In this document: one piece after another, positions 46,861-59,720 of the stretch
Layout: every line of letters begins with the position of its first letter
Numbering within the stretch: position 1 is the stretch's first letter
Program-made: the position numbers and the translations under genes
From: Sarcophilus harrisii
Lineage: Eukaryota; Chordata; Mammalia; Dasyuromorphia; Dasyuridae
Length of the DNA: 64,000 bases
Direction: 5' to 3'
Assembly (NCBI RefSeq): GCF_902635505.1
Contig: NC_045427.1
Span: 53,780,539-53,844,538 of the forward strand
The notes under the pieces: generated by a model
Told to the model about the DNA's origin: nothing
The model's database searches: none
What the model saw: the letters and a program-made list of their open reading frames with translations, nothing else

Positions 46861-49687
46861 TTAAGAGTTGCTTTGACAATATTAGGACCAAGCCAAGAAT
46901 CTGAAAAATTGCTAGCATCTTTGCCAAAATGTTCTGGCTTAGCCCTCGCTAGACAAAATTTTAAGAACTACTTTTAGTATGTGTTCAAGTAATGAAAAAG
47001 CAGTTTGGCATAATGAACGTAGTTCAGTCCTGGAGACAGGAAGATGGCTATTTCTGATAGACTGGTGCTATGATCATAGAGAAGTCATTCCATCCCTCAG
47101 TGTAGCTAGTCATTCTCTAAAACTGGAAATGACAAGTGAGTTGCAGTCCTATATCGGTAGAGGAATGTTTGCTCCTTAGAGTCCCTCGAATGAATGAAAA
47201 CATAAGTATAGACCAAAAACAATACTAACACTGACAATGCATTTTAAAAGTACTTTTCCCAATGTTGTGAAGTAGTATGAATATTATTATCACCTCCATT
47301 TTGAGAAGAAGAAATGGAGGTTTAGAGAGAGATGATTTAACTAAGGTCATCTGGTGAGGAACAGATTCAATTCCAAGTCTCCCATTATCCTTCCTTTTTA
47401 TCACTTATTTAAAGAGCTAAAGTACCCTCAGTATCAGATTAAAGATGGAGGGGAGGGAAATCATCTCTAATTCTACTGCTCTGTTGATGTTCAGTTATTT
47501 CTAACTCTTCATGATGACCCCCTTTTGAGTTGTCTTGACAGTTTGTCATCTCCTCCTCTAGCCCATTTTACATGAGGAAACTGATTGCCCAGCTTCACAT
47601 AGTTATTTAAAAAATAACAAATTAAGATCATAGGATTTAAAGCCATAAGGAATCTGGGAGATTATATAATTTTATTTCCTTGTTTTATAGATAAGAAAAC
47701 TCAGTCCAGAGAGGGGAAAGTGACTGGGCTGAGGCCATATAGTTTATAAGAACGAAACTTGAATTCAGGTCTTCTGATTTTCCATCTGGTTCTCTTCCAC
47801 CTTATTATAGGGAATTTCCTCTCTTATTTACATACTATATCATAAAAGTTCAGAAGGGAAAGGGATTTGAGTGCTCCCTATACTCTCTCTTCCCTAGACT
47901 CCACATTTGTTTGTCCACAGTGTTCTTGTCCAGGACTACTGAATTGACTCTCCTGGAAATGACAGTTTCCTTTCTGGATCTATCAGAGGGACTTCCTGCA
48001 GGGAGGCAGCTGCTTTCCTGAAGAGCACACACAGCAGGAAGAATGGCCTTGAGAAAGATGACAGAAATATCTCTGGGAGGAGACAGGACCTCCCTTGGGG
48101 TAGGTCAGCATTTGGTAATTCTATTCTTGAATATCTTCCTACCAAGAAAAATGAAAGAAAAAATCCTCTAGGCACAATTGAAGAACTCAAGTTGTCTCCA
48201 CACATCAGGGAACATGTGATCCTTTGCTGTGACACATTTTTTGATTCTCTGTATCCCCGGGCTCCCGCCCCCTCGGGAGCTCCAAAAATTTTTGGAAGGA
48301 AGCTATGTGTTAGTGGTCTGGGAAATCCTTAAAATAGTCTTAAGCATTCTGAGTTAGCTAGTGTAGTGATTAGCATGCTTGAATTTGGACTCAGGAGGAA
48401 CTAAATTTAAATTTTACTGCAGACGCTTATTAGCTTTGTGTTCTTGGGTAAACCCCAAGCCTCAGTTTCCTCATCTGCAAATAATAGTATCTACTTCATA
48501 GGGCTGTTGTGAGAATCAAATGAGATGACAAATATGAAGTGCATTGTCAGTCAGCCAAAGAAGGGAAAGGGGAAGGGAAAGGGAAGGCATTTATATAGCA
48601 TTATATAAGCATTTATATAGTGTTTACTATGTGCCAGGCACTGTGTGAAGAAAGCACCCTGAATACAAAGAAAGGGGAAAAAATAGTCCCTACACTCAAA
48701 CAGCTCTCAGTCCAGGGAGGGAGACAATACACAAATGATTGTACACAAATGAGATGTATTCAGAATAAATTATTGGTAGCCTCTAAAGAAAAGCACCAAG
48801 ATTAAAGGGGACTGGGGACTGTAGCTGAAACTCAAGGAAGTCAAGGAAATCAGAAGGCATAGATGAGGAAGGATACAATTGTAAGCATGGAGGAAAAGCT
48901 GGTGAAAACAGTATGAATCTGTTGATGGAGTTTGAGGAATAACAAGGAGATCTGGGTCCCTAGATCAAAGAATTGTGGGAGGAACTGATGAGTAAGAAGA
49001 GTAGAGGTGATGTAGTGGATAGAGCATCAGTGTCAGGAGGATCTGAGTTCAAATTCAGCCTCAGACACTTGCTAACTATGTGAGTCTGGAGAAGTTAACC
49101 CCAATTGCTTCCAAAATAGAAAAAAAGAAGGAAAAGTAGGAGGGATCCAGGTCATAAAGAACTTTAAGAGTCAAAAAAGATTCTATAGTTGATCCTGAAA
49201 GAAATAAGGAACCACTGTCGTTTTTTGGATAAAGGGGAAATACAGTCAGGGCTGTGTTTTAGAAAGATCAGTTTGACAACTGAGAGGAGAACGAATTGGA
49301 AAGGGGAGAGACCTGAGGCAAAGAGAACAATTAGGAGGTTTTTATAAAGGTCCAGGCATGAGATTTTGAAGGATTTCACCAGGATGTCATAAAACAAAAA
49401 GGGGTGAATGAGGGGAAGATGAGACCCAGGTTGTGAAACTGGTGACTAGGAGATGGTGGAACCTTCAACATAAGTCAGGAAAAGGGAAGAGTTTGGGAGG
49501 AAAGATAATAGTGACACGATCAGTTTAAGATGTGTGAACACTAAGGTCAAGATATGACTAATAGACTGTTGTAAATATGAGACTGGAGGTCAGGAGAGAA
49601 GTTAGGATTGGGCAGACAGAGAGCTTCTGTATAGATGAGCATCTGTATAGAAATGATCATTTAAACCTGAGAACTGAAGAGATTTTT
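46861..49687. other. SINE- and long-repeat-rich DNA
   Basis: Contents: MIR3-like (about 46985-47150), MIR (about 47240-47420 minus), SINE (47480-47620 minus), MIR3 (about 47625-47800 minus), CORE-SINE with MIR tail (about 48345-48550 plus), long interspersed repeat (about 48590-49420) with a MAR1-like SINE inside it (49003-49133). 47830-48330 appears unique. No gene seen. Confidence 0.55.
49003..49133 (+). repeat. MAR1-like SINE inside a long repeat
   Basis: AGAGGTGATGTAGTGGATAG is followed by GTTCAAATTCAGCCTCAGAC and an A-rich end; long-repeat sequence continues on both sides. Confidence 0.75.
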
Positions 49688-50435
49688 TCCCTACTTAATG
49701 GTATTTTGTTATTTTTTCAATTACATGTAAAGATAGTTTTCAACACTCATCTTTCTAAGATTTTTGAGCTCCAAATTTTCCTCCTTTCTTTCCTCTTCTC
49801 CCCTCTTACCCAAAAAAGTAAATAAACTAGTATAGATTATAACTGTACAATCCTGTTAAACATATTTCCTCATTGGTCATGCTGTGAAAAAAGACTCAGA
49901 CCAAAAGGGGAAAACCCCAAGAAAGAAAGAAAAAACAACAATTCATTTTAAGTGAAAATAATCTGCTTCAATCTATATTCAAACTCCATAGTTTGTTCTT
50001 TCTCTGTATATGGTGAGCATTTTCCATCGTGAGTTCCTTGGAATTGTTTTATATCATTACATTGCTCAGAAGAGGTAAGTCAATCATACTTCATCATTGC
50101 ACCATATTGCTATTACTGTGTATAATGTTCTCCCAGTTCTGCTCACTTCATTCAGCATCAGTTCAAAAAGGTCTTTTCAGGTTTTTCTGAAATCTGCCTA
50201 CTCATCATTTCTTATAGGATAATAGAATTCTATTACAGGTATATACCACAGTTTGTTCAGACATTCCCCAATTGATAAGCGTTCCCTCAATTTCCAATTT
50301 TTTGCTCCCACAAAAATTGCTGCTATAAATATTTTTGGATATATGGGTCTTTTCCCCTTTTTTATGATCTCTTTGGGATCCAGACTTAATAGTCGTGTTA
50401 CTGGATCAAAGGGCTATGTTTAATAGCCCGTTGGA
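49688..50435 (-). mobile_element. LINE-1 fragment: 3' UTR plus end of ORF2
   Basis: 3' UTR (49688-49960) continues into reversed ORF2 C-terminus (TCTTATAGGATAATAGAATT, then TTGTTCAGACATTCCCCAAT). This copy links the orphan 3' UTR pieces elsewhere to LINE-1. Confidence 0.82.
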
Positions 50436-52359
50436 CATGAACTGATAAAATTGGTTTTTTAAAAAAATAATATAGAATAAAAAGGCCCAGGACAGAGATG
50501 TGTAATGATTTAACTAAAGTCACCTTGGGAGACATCCGCAACTAGTTAGACTTAAACTGGATGAAGATCTAACAAAGAAAATGGAGAAGTAGCAGTTAGA
50601 CAGATAGGAGAACCAGGAGAGAGCAATGTCACAAAATCTAGAAAGAAAAAGGAGAGGGTCATTGACAGTATTAAAGGCTACAGAGAAATCAAGAAGGAAA
50701 AAAATTGAGAAAGGGGCATGGATTTGGCCAATAAGAGGTCAATGGTGACTTTGAGAGAGAGTTGTTTAGATTGAATGATGAAATCAGAAGCCAGATGACA
50801 GAGAGTTATATAGAGAATGAGAGGGAAGAGAATGGAGGTACCAATTATAGAGTAGTCTCCTCAAGTAGTTTAGCCACAAAGGAAGATAACTAGTAGGGAT
50901 GGATAGATCAAATGAGGGGTTTTTAAAGATGGGAGAGACGTGAGCATATTTGATAGCAGGGTAGCAGCTAGTAGACTGGGAGGAAGTGAAAATTAGTGAG
51001 AGTATAGGGATTTGGAAACCTTAATTACAATATTGTTATTGTTGCTAATAATAACAATAAAAATGTTCAGAAACTTATCCCAGCCTACAGAGGACCCTAC
51101 ATTCTGGAAGGCTGGGCTTAGATAAGGGCAGCTGGGTGGCAAGTGGACAGTGTCCATCCTGTAACCAGGAAGATTGGTCTTCATGGGTTCAACTCACCTC
51201 AGGTACTTACTGTGTGACCCTGGGTAAGTCATTTAATCCTGTATGTTTCATTTCCTTAACTGTAAAATGAACTGGAAGAGTTGAACGTGACTAAAGAACG
51301 ATCGAACCAAAAAATTGGCTGGGGAATGCAAACTCTGACAGGTTCTGCTAATCAGGTGGACAATGTTTTAGATATGAGTATCAGGATCAGCTTTCCTAGT
51401 CATAAGTGGTTTATCACCAGGAAGTTAATCAAAGAATGCTGAATTTTCTTAGTCACCCATCCTCTCTCATATTTTTTACTAAAATATGGAGAAGAAATGA
51501 GATCTTGGGTGGGTTGGCACAGGACTTCTTAAACTCAAAATCTCTTTTTTCTGAGAAATTTTTATATGACTCTAGATATATAGATATTTAAAATAGGTAT
51601 ACAAGTCAAACATCTACTGATGGTAAATCATAATTGTTCAATTCCCACATTCAGTTACAAAACTCCCTATGGGGCTCACAAACCACAATTTAAGAAGCTG
51701 GGGTATAGCCAACACTCACAAAAATGAAATTTGCAGATCAAGAAAGTATATGTCATATAGAGACTGCTGTTATTTGGATTTGTCCATTGGAAAGCAGTGA
51801 GGACAGAGGTTGCTAGCTCAACTTAACAACCACTTATAATAAAAATAATAATAAATAATATAATAATAATAATAAGGCAAAGTTCCTGTGGTGATTTGCA
51901 TGGGACAAGGGCATGATAGTAGCTGAAAGGAATTTTCTCACTCTGGCTCAGAAAGCAGCCCAAAGTCAAGAAGTATTGACTAAGATAAAACAGCTGGGTT
52001 GGTGAAGGACCTTGAGTTAATGACAGATCAGGATTGGTTATAAGAGTTAGCCCTGTGCTCCCTTCTCTATTAGGAAACTCCCAGAACTTCCATTTTGAGG
52101 AAGGGCCCAGATCTGCTATATTTCAAGCTTTACCACCTCACATCACAAGTACTTCCCTTTTTAGCTTTCTTTTTTGTGTTGGTTTTCCTCCATTGGAACA
52201 TAAATTCCTCAAGGGCAGGGATTGTTTTATTTTGTTTCAGCTTATATTCGTATTTTCAAAGTTTAGTGGAGTGGAACATAGTAATTTCTTAATACTTCAT
52301 GACTCAGTTTGACCTAAAAAAGGAGAACTCAGGGAACACGTAGATAGTTGTACTTTTTA
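50436..52359. other. Long repeat, SINE, hAT and unique DNA
   Basis: Contents: long interspersed repeat (about 50560-51010), MAR1-like SINE (51118-51310 plus), hAT family A copy (51520-51701), an AAT patch (about 51840-51875) and an L2 tail (about 52185-52300). The rest is not recognised. Confidence 0.55.
51520..51701 (-). mobile_element. Non-autonomous hAT element, family A, copy 3
   Basis: Inverted relative of 981-1182 and 14190-14391, with ends CTTCTTAAACT and AATTTAAGAAGC. Diverged, no clear target duplication. Confidence 0.6.
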
Positions 52360-52645
52360 AGGGTTGTCAAGTGAAGAAGGCATAAAGATTGTCATTTGGT
52401 CCCAAATGGCAGAACCAAGATTGATGGGCAGAGGTTACAAAGAGACCAATTTAAGTTTATTGTCAGGAAAAACTTCTTGAACCTAGAGCTTTTCCAAAGC
52501 AGAATGCCCTCCCTTAGGAGGAAGTTGGTTCCTTCCTCTTAGACCAGAGAATGGGCCATGACTATTGGGTACATTCCAGTGAGGATCAGTTTTGTTTAAA
52601 GTTGACCAGATATCAGTCGAGGTCCCTTCCCATGCTCAAATTCTG
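52360..52645 (+). mobile_element. CR1/L3-like LINE 3' end
   Basis: GTCAGGAAAAACTTCTTGAA and CGAGGTCCCTTCCCATGCTC then TTCTGTGATTC are the expected order of the CR1/L3 3' end. Confidence 0.7.
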
Positions 52646-54570
52646 TGATTCCATCTCCCATCTGAAAAAGTAGTAAAATGGAAAATAAAACTCCTGGAAA
52701 GGAAATGGCAGCCATTTTCCAGACCATTCTAATCATCATTCCCATTCATGTGTTGTCTTCTGTTAGAACAGAAACTTCTTGAGAGCTAGGTCTGGTTTGT
52801 TGGCTTATATTTTTATACCCAGCATTTAGCACAGTATTTCACATATAATAAATGCTTAATAAATTCATTTTCATCATTATTATTAGTAGCTAGCATTTAT
52901 ATCATGCTATAAAGGTCTGCTCACAACAACCCTGGAAGGTTATTAATTTTTTTAGTTGAGGCAATTGGGGTTAAGTGACTTGCCCAGGGTCACACAGCCA
53001 GGAAGTGTTAAGTGTCTGGTGCTCTATCTACTGTGTCACCTAGCTACCCCTATTATGTTTTTAAAATTTTTGTTAATTTAAAACAAGCATTTCCATAACA
53101 CAGTAAAATAAAAAAAATTAGATAACACATGAAACTGCAAATTTATTGCATATAACTTGCTATTCCTTTTAAATTTAAACAAAGTTATTGTGTAAATTTC
53201 TTTTTTTTCTTTTTTCCTTTTTTCTTTCCCCCTCAACCCCAGCCCTGCTATTTTTCCCATTTTACAGATTAGGAGCTTGAGGTTGAAAGAAGTTGAATGG
53301 CTTGTCCAGGGTCACACAGCTAGACAAGGCGGTAGTATTTGAACTTGGGTTTTTCCTTACTCTAAGTCAAGTACTTTATCCACTGTGTCACCTAGTTGCC
53401 TCTGCCTTGGGGTTGCATTTTTTAAAAACCCAATCTCAAAATGTAGATTTGAAATATAATAAATAAAAAATATAAATATAAATTTTAAATAGTAAAATTT
53501 ATATATTTAATAAAATCATATCTTCTTATAGACGACTTATCAGTCTACCCAATTGAGATATTTTTGAAACCAGACTCTCACCCAACACATCAGCTAGCTC
53601 ACCCTGATATGTGGGCAATTTTGACAGACCTACCACCCCCATCCTCATCTGAATCACTAACAAATCGTCGAATAGCTCTAGGCCAAGGAGAAATTCCTGG
53701 GGTTCTATATTAATGAGTTCTCTTTGGGTCTGATTATTCAGCTATAAACAATTGTACTATCAGTGAGGCTACATTTTTCCAGCTTGTTCCTAAGGATAGA
53801 ATAAAAGACTTGTTTCAATACTTTGCTGATTTTCTCTTCCTTGGAATCCAATGTGGTGAAATGTAAAGGCTCCTGTCTTCTCCCAAGCTTTGCTTCCAAA
53901 ATATGATTTTCACTCTGATCTTGATTCTGTTACATTTATGTCTGACAAGTCCATTCTCTCTCTGAGCCTTAGTTAGATCTAGGATTTGAACTAAATCTCT
54001 AGACTCCCATCTAGTTCTAAAAGGAAAAACAAAATGGTGTAATGAAATGAGTTGACTGGACATAGTTCTGAATATGGCTCTCAACATTTACCATTTGACA
54101 CTGGACAAGCCACTTTATCTACCTGAGCCTCAGTTTCCCCATCTGTGAAATGAGGATAACAATATATATTTTACTTACCTCACAGGGTTGCTATGAAGAT
54201 CAGATGAAGTAAGACATGAAATATTTTGTGCTATATAGAGACCAATTATTATTTTTATTAAAAGAATTTGGATTTCAAAAAACCTTTTGATTATAAAACT
54301 TATTAATGTTTTGAATTATTTTCTTTATGCCCTGATGTCTCAAAGTTGAAAAATTACCCAGTGTTAAAAAAAAAAATGAGTCTCTATGTTCACCATTAAG
54401 TATTTATTGTGTATTATATATTAGGCACTGGCAGCCAGGTACTCCATAAGATTAAATAGGAATCTTTTATCCTACTTGCTTAAATAAATTAAATTATCCA
54501 CCTTGGTTTGGAAAATTTCTTTCCAAATCTCTAGATCTCTAAGATCTTTCTTCACCATAATATGGTTTGC
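52646..54570. repeat. L2, MAR1-like and MIR repeats
   Basis: Contents: L2 tail (about 52755-52870), MAR1-like SINE (52948-53050 minus, internally deleted), SINE (about 53250-53400 minus), AT-rich patch (about 53455-53520), MIR (about 54030-54240 plus). 53520-54010 shows nothing clear. Confidence 0.6.
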
Positions 54571-55210
54571 ATATGCTATCAATTACATTGAGTCCACAAA
54601 TACAGGATTCTATTAATACCTACAGCCTACTGGATATCAAAATGCCTTTGACCTTTTTGCCAAGGCCACGCGTTTACAACAATTGACTTCAGCTGAGATG
54701 GGAAATTTTTTTTCCCACCAGAGCAAATGCAGAACCAAGAAAGCAGCTTGAACAAATTCAATACAGCTTCCTCTGAATTTTTATTCTTAATACATTTTAA
54801 TGAACACGCATACTGTAGAATGTTTTTACATTTGCCTGTTTAGAAGATAGCATTTTAAGAGTCTGACATGTTTTCTGGTCAACAGACCCACCGGACTGAA
54901 TGTGTTTAGAATGTTAACAGAGAAATGCAGCAGAAATGTTCGCTCAGTCCAAGCATGATGATTATTTGGAAATAGTTCCTTAAAGTTTCCAAAATGAAAT
55001 CCAAACTCTGTGGCCCAGTATTTCTATAAAAATAATAGGATTTAGAACTAGAATAAAGGGACGTTAGAGCTAATTTAGATCAGCCATGAAAAGAAAGAAC
55101 AGAGGCATGAAATGACTTCACTGGATTCAAATAAATACTTAATGAAGTGAGATTCAAACCAAGTCTTTTAATCCCAGTCAGTCATTTATCAAGTTCCTTT
55201 GGTACTATGA
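54571..55210. other. Repeat-free block upstream of COTL1, possible regulatory element
   Basis: No interspersed repeat was recognised here except a weak MIR3-like end near 55040-55190. It contains one copy of a 96-bp direct duplication (54719-54814). Confidence 0.4.
54719..54814 (+). repeat. 96-bp direct duplication, copy 1
   Basis: Matches 56486-56581 with three differences in 96 bp, same orientation, 1.77 kb apart. Not part of a recognised repeat family. Confidence 0.9.
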
Positions 55211-58200
55211 TTGGTCATTGTGTTGATCAGAAATCTTAATTCTTTTAAAGTTAATTTTTGCAAGACTTGTTCCCTTGATTCTTCCCATCTCATGTTGCAT
55301 CAGTTTATTCAAGTCTTCTCAGGTTTCTCTGAAACTATCCTCTTTGTCACTTTTTACAATACAATAATATTCCATTCCATTCTTATAACAAAACTTGTTC
55401 AGTCTCCAATTAATGAGAATCTCTTCCCTTATTGTCCTATTCTTTACCTCTATAAAAAGGGCTGTTATAAATCTTTTTATCCATATAGGTCTTTTTCTAG
55501 AGCAGAAGTTCTTTTAAAATTCCTTATTATTATTTAAACTAGAGATTCTTAACCTTGAGTCTCATAAACTTGTTTCTAAAAATATTTTGCAAACTATTTC
55601 CATATAATTAATATATAGGAACCTGGGTGGTACAATGGATTAAGCACTGGGTCTGGGATCATAAAGATCTGATTTCAAATCTGATTTCAGAGAATTACTA
55701 GCTATATGACCTATTGTATGTCATTATATGTTTTCCTCAGTTTCCTCAAACTGTAAAATGGGGAAAATAATTGACCCCCCCTCACAGGATTGTTGTGAGG
55801 AGTAAATGAGATAACAATTGCAAAGTATTTAACATGATGCCTGGAACAAAGTAGATTCTATATAAATGTTAATTATTATTATTACTTTGTAATCCTATAT
55901 ATTTTATTTTATGCATATAAGAACATTCTTCTAAAATAACTTTTTACCAGAGGGCCAAAAGGGTCCATGACAGGAAGAAAAAAGTTAAGAATCTGTAATC
56001 TAGATCTTCTCTTTATTTTCTTGTAATTCTAATACTCTTGACAAATGAAAGATCTCCTCTGGATGTTCCAAATCTTAGACCAATCTAAAAACAAAAATGC
56101 TTTATACTTTACAGCCAGTAGGGGGAGGTCAGCCACAATCAGGAGAGACTTGAATACAGAGGGCTTTATCTTTCATCTCTGCGAAGGAAGGGTTTGAGTA
56201 ACTCTGACCTGAAGAAATAAAAGTGTCCACATACTCCACTCCAAACCCCAGATCTTAATCAGGATCTGGCTGTTCTCCTTCTTTGGAGCTAGAGGACATG
56301 TTCTGCCTCAGTATGACCTTGGACAAGTAAGCTTCTGATTCCTTTTCTATAAATGAAGGGTTAATGGACCTCAAAAGTAGAGGTCAATGAATTTTAAATT
56401 TCAGATCCTCATTGTATGACTTTGAGCAAGTCAAGGAATACCTTGGGGACCAGGCTATTAACCCTCCATTCTGACACTTGCAGGTCAGAGCAAATGCAGA
56501 ACCAAGAAAGCAACTTGAACAAATTCAATACAGCTTCCTCTGAATTTTTATTCTTAATACATTTTAATGCACACACATACTAATTTTGGCAACTCAATCT
56601 CTCTTTGCTTGGTTTTCTCATTTCTATAATACTCTGTGCCTCCCCCATAGGGTCTCTGTTAGGATCAAATAACATTTAATTTTTTTTTTTTTTTGCTTGA
56701 CTATATCCAAGTAGGTTTTTGTTTTTCTATTAAATTGGAACAAAAAGGGCACGAGGGAGAGAAAATAAATGCTTGTCAATTGAAATAACTGAAGAAAAGG
56801 AAAAAATCTCGTGGTGTCAGCCACTTACTTTTTGTGGACATTTACTTTTTCTTGGACAAATTATTTAATTTCATGTTCATCTCAGTTTCCTCATCTGTAA
56901 AATGAGCTGGAGGACATGACAAACCATTCTAGTATTTTTTGCCAAGAAAATTCCAAGTGCCAAAGAGAATCAGACATGACTGAACAACAGCTTTACTAAG
57001 TGCTCCTCTCACAACCCACCCTCCCCCCAAGCATCATCTTTATTTTGCAGATCAGGAAATTGAGACTTAGAGAAAGGAAAGACTTGAACAAGATCACACA
57101 TCTACTAAGTGATGGTACAGAATCAAATGAATTTTATGTGATTATGAATGTGAATGTGAAAATGCTTTGAAAACTATATATCTATATATATATATATTAC
57201 ATATACTTATATGTATAGGTATATAGATATATTCTCTACAAATGAATGTAAGCCATTATATTATTCATCATGCAATATTTGACCTTATACATCATCTCAT
57301 TAACATAACAGGAATTTAAAACCCTTTTATTAGCCTCATTAGCTAGGAAGTGTTAAGTGTCTGAGGGCAAATTTGAACACAGCCCTCCTGACTTCAGGGC
57401 TGGTGCTCTATCCAGTGCCGCCACCTAGCTGCCCCTATCATTTCCTTTTCCAGCAGATTTTACAGAAGAGGAAACCGAGCAAATAAGGGTGAGTGACTGT
57501 CCCAGAATCACCCGGCTATTTTCTGAGACCACATTTGAATTCATGAAGATGAGTCTTCCTGACTCCAAGCCCAGGATCCTATCCACTGCTACTAAATAAC
57601 TAGCTTATGAACCTTTTTTCTTTTCATTGTTTGGGGCTTTCTAGATAGAGAACTTTCTCTGACTTGGATTTATTATGGTAATTGTGAAGGAAATGGAGAG
57701 AACACTGAAATTAGCATTGAGGGGATCTAAGATTGTCACCAACTGACTTCAAGCAAGTTAAGGAACCTCTTTGAGCATGTTTCCTTCTTTGTAAAAAGAA
57801 TGGGCTGCATTGGATGACCTCTAAGGTAATTTCCAATTCTAAAAGGTCTGTAACTTCGAGGTCTCTTCCAAGTTTCATATTTTCATATTTCTGATTTCAG
57901 AACTTTTACCCACTGTGATCTTCCATCTCTAAATCCCCTTGAAAGCTAGATTTTATTTTAATAGCCCCACAGCTAAGCACAAAGAAGGCATCTGACAAAT
58001 GTTTTGTCCATCACATTCTTTCCAGACCAAATATCAGAAAAAATTCCTAGACATCTATCTCCAGGATTTCTACTTTCAAAACCTTCTGGAATCCCTTTCT
58101 TCTTTTAAATGAATTCCAAGACACAAAGTTTTGCAAGAATCAATGGTGAAAAATTATCCTTGCATATGTTTTGAGAATAAAAAGCTTCAACAAAAAATTA

Positions 58201-58600
58201 AAACACACAAAAATAAAAACAAAATGAATACTAAGGAAGTTTTCTATTGCCTTATTACTTGTAATACCCAATGAATGCAGTTTCCAAACGAGCATTTAAA
58301 ATCTTCCTTTGAGCTGATTATTCATAGAATCAATTACCAGCATGACCTTGGTCCGGTCACTAAATCTCCGTTTTCCTTTCTATAAAATCAGAGCATTGGG
58401 TTAGATGTTCTCAAAAATCCCTTTCAGTTTTTACAGTCATCCCTTATGAAGAATAGAGTGTATTTAATTCACGATTTCTTATATGTCCCTGGCTCATAAT
58501 GAAATGTCCAGTCTACCCAACTCTTTTATTAAAAATCACCACCAATAAGTGAATTTTGGTCAGAGCCGAACTGTCATTTATAGCTCTCCTCAGTCGAGTC
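55211..58600. repeat. Repeats between the duplication and the COTL1 promoter
   Basis: Contents: LINE-1 ORF2 piece (about 55220-55500 minus), CORE-SINE with MIR tail (about 55617-55885 plus), SINE (about 56850-56992 plus), MIR (about 57040-57125 minus), TA run (about 57178-57196), MAR1-like SINE (57340-57436 minus), SINE (57438-57598 minus), L2 tail (about 57940-58015), LINE-1 3' end (about 58120-58205 plus). A weak CTCF-like match lies at about 56115. 57600-57940 and 58220-58600 show nothing clear. Confidence 0.55.
56486..56581 (+). repeat. 96-bp direct duplication, copy 2
   Basis: Second copy of 54719-54814. Sequence beyond both ends differs, so the unit is sharply bounded. Confidence 0.9.
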
Positions 58601-59183
58601 GGTTACATCATTTAACACAGAAATCCCAGTAATGCCTTGCAGCAGAAGAGAATCAAAAGAGGAGGAGGAGAAAGACTAGGAGCCAAAGGAGAAGGGCGGG
58701 GGAGGGAGATTTGAGGTAAAAACCATTCTGTCGCTCTGGATAGGGGTGTCCCTCCGAGTGCTTCTCGTTCTGATTGGCGGAAATGCAGAGAGGGATCTGG
58801 GGGCTCCCCGTGGCAAGCCGGCTGACTCGGGACCAATAGACAAAGACTGAACTCAGCGCAGGGAAGGCGAGCCGCCCTGCCAGCCCGCAGTGAGTGGGTT
58901 AAGCACCTCCTTAAGAGCTCATTCAGTAGGCAGCGGGCAGTGCTATCTCCTACCGTGGTGTTGAAAGCACTAGGCTCTGGCATCGGTCTCTCACTCGAGA
59001 CTTTTTGGATCTTGATAAAGCTGTTGTTGCTGAGTCCTGAGACCCTCCCACCTTCTCGGATTGTCAAGTGTTGGGGTTTTGCTTCTTGTCTCTTCCCCAA
59101 CTGGTTCATCCTTTTCGGCACTCTTTCCTTTTTTCTTTTTCTTTTTTCTTTTTTCCTGAGAATCCAGTTTCTGGTCACAAGAG
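58600..59183 (+). promoter_or_regulatory. COTL1: COTL1 promoter and 5' leader
   Basis: GC content and CpG rise here compared with the flanking repeats. Two CCAAT-type boxes occur, ATTGG near 58773 and CCAAT near 58832, and no TATA box is apparent. No ATG lies between about 58800 and the COTL1 start at 59184, so the leader lacks upstream starts. Just before the ATG is a nearly pure pyrimidine tract (about 59122-59157). The start site itself cannot be placed. A 212-codon open frame on the minus strand across this region is a shadow. Confidence 0.75.
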
Positions 59184-59260
59184 ATGGCCACAAAGATCGA
59201 CAAAGAAGCCTGCCGGGAAGCATACAATCTCGTGCGGGATGATAGCACAAATGTCATCTG
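59184..59260 (+). CDS. COTL1: COTL1 exon 1 coding part (coactosin-like protein 1)
   Basis: The exon encodes MATKIDKEACREAYNLVRDD followed by STNVI and the first two bases of a tryptophan codon; donor CTG/GTAAGC. Human COTL1 starts the same way with few substitutions. Coactosin-like 1 is a small (about 142-residue) ADF-homology protein that binds F-actin and is reported to bind 5-lipoxygenase; this exon holds the start of the ADF-H fold. The ATG has G at -3 and G at +4 and is the first in the leader. Confidence 0.97.
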
Positions 59261-59637
59261 GTAAGCTTCAGAGTACTTGTCTGGTTCCCCGATGTCCTCG
59301 GCTAAAGAGATTCAGAACTGCACAAAATGCAGTTCAGCCTCAGCCGCCGCTGCCTTCCTCCCGTTAGGCGGAGGTGAACTTGTAATTGATTTTACAAGAA
59401 GTGAGTTGGTCCCAGCTGGTCCCAGCCTCTCCACCGAATTAAAAAAAAAGGGGGGGGGGAGGGTGTTATATGGGTGGCTGGCTCATCTGAACCATTTTCG
59501 GGTAGTAAACGGATTAAAGAAGCATCCTTGTAAGTTCCCCCTTTCCATAAAAAGCCAATGCTCCGTTTTTGCTCTGGTTTGGAAGCTTGTCACTAGACAG
59601 ATCCAAATGTTCGTTTTTTCTTATTTTCGTCCCGAAG
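59261..59637 (+). other. COTL1: COTL1 intron 1
   Basis: This 377-bp intron has GTAAGC and TCCCGAAG ends. It is moderately GC-rich near exon 1 and contains a short A/G homopolymer patch near 59441-59462. No interspersed repeat was recognised. Confidence 0.9.
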
Positions 59638-59720
59638 GGTGACTTTTAAATACAACGGGTCCACCATTGTGCCTGGAGAACAGGGAACCGAGTACCAGTC
59701 CTTTATCCAGGAATGCACAG
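59638..59720 (+). CDS. COTL1: COTL1 exon 2 (ADF-H domain, N-terminal half)
   Basis: The acceptor is CCCGAAG before GGTGAC; the first base completes the split tryptophan codon. It reads VTFKYNGSTIVPGEQGTEYQ then SFIQECT and ends with one base of the next codon; donor ACAG/GTAAGC. This is beta-strand and loop sequence of the ADF-homology fold, matching human COTL1 nearly throughout. Exons encoding DDVRLFAFVRF and the rest were not found before the window ends, so the gene is cut off. Confidence 0.97.

Noticed and set aside
58612-59250. 212-codon open frame on the minus strand over the COTL1 promoter
   Set aside because: It crosses COTL1 exon 1 and promoter in antisense, has low-complexity Lys/Arg and Pro/Ser stretches and no recognisable domain.
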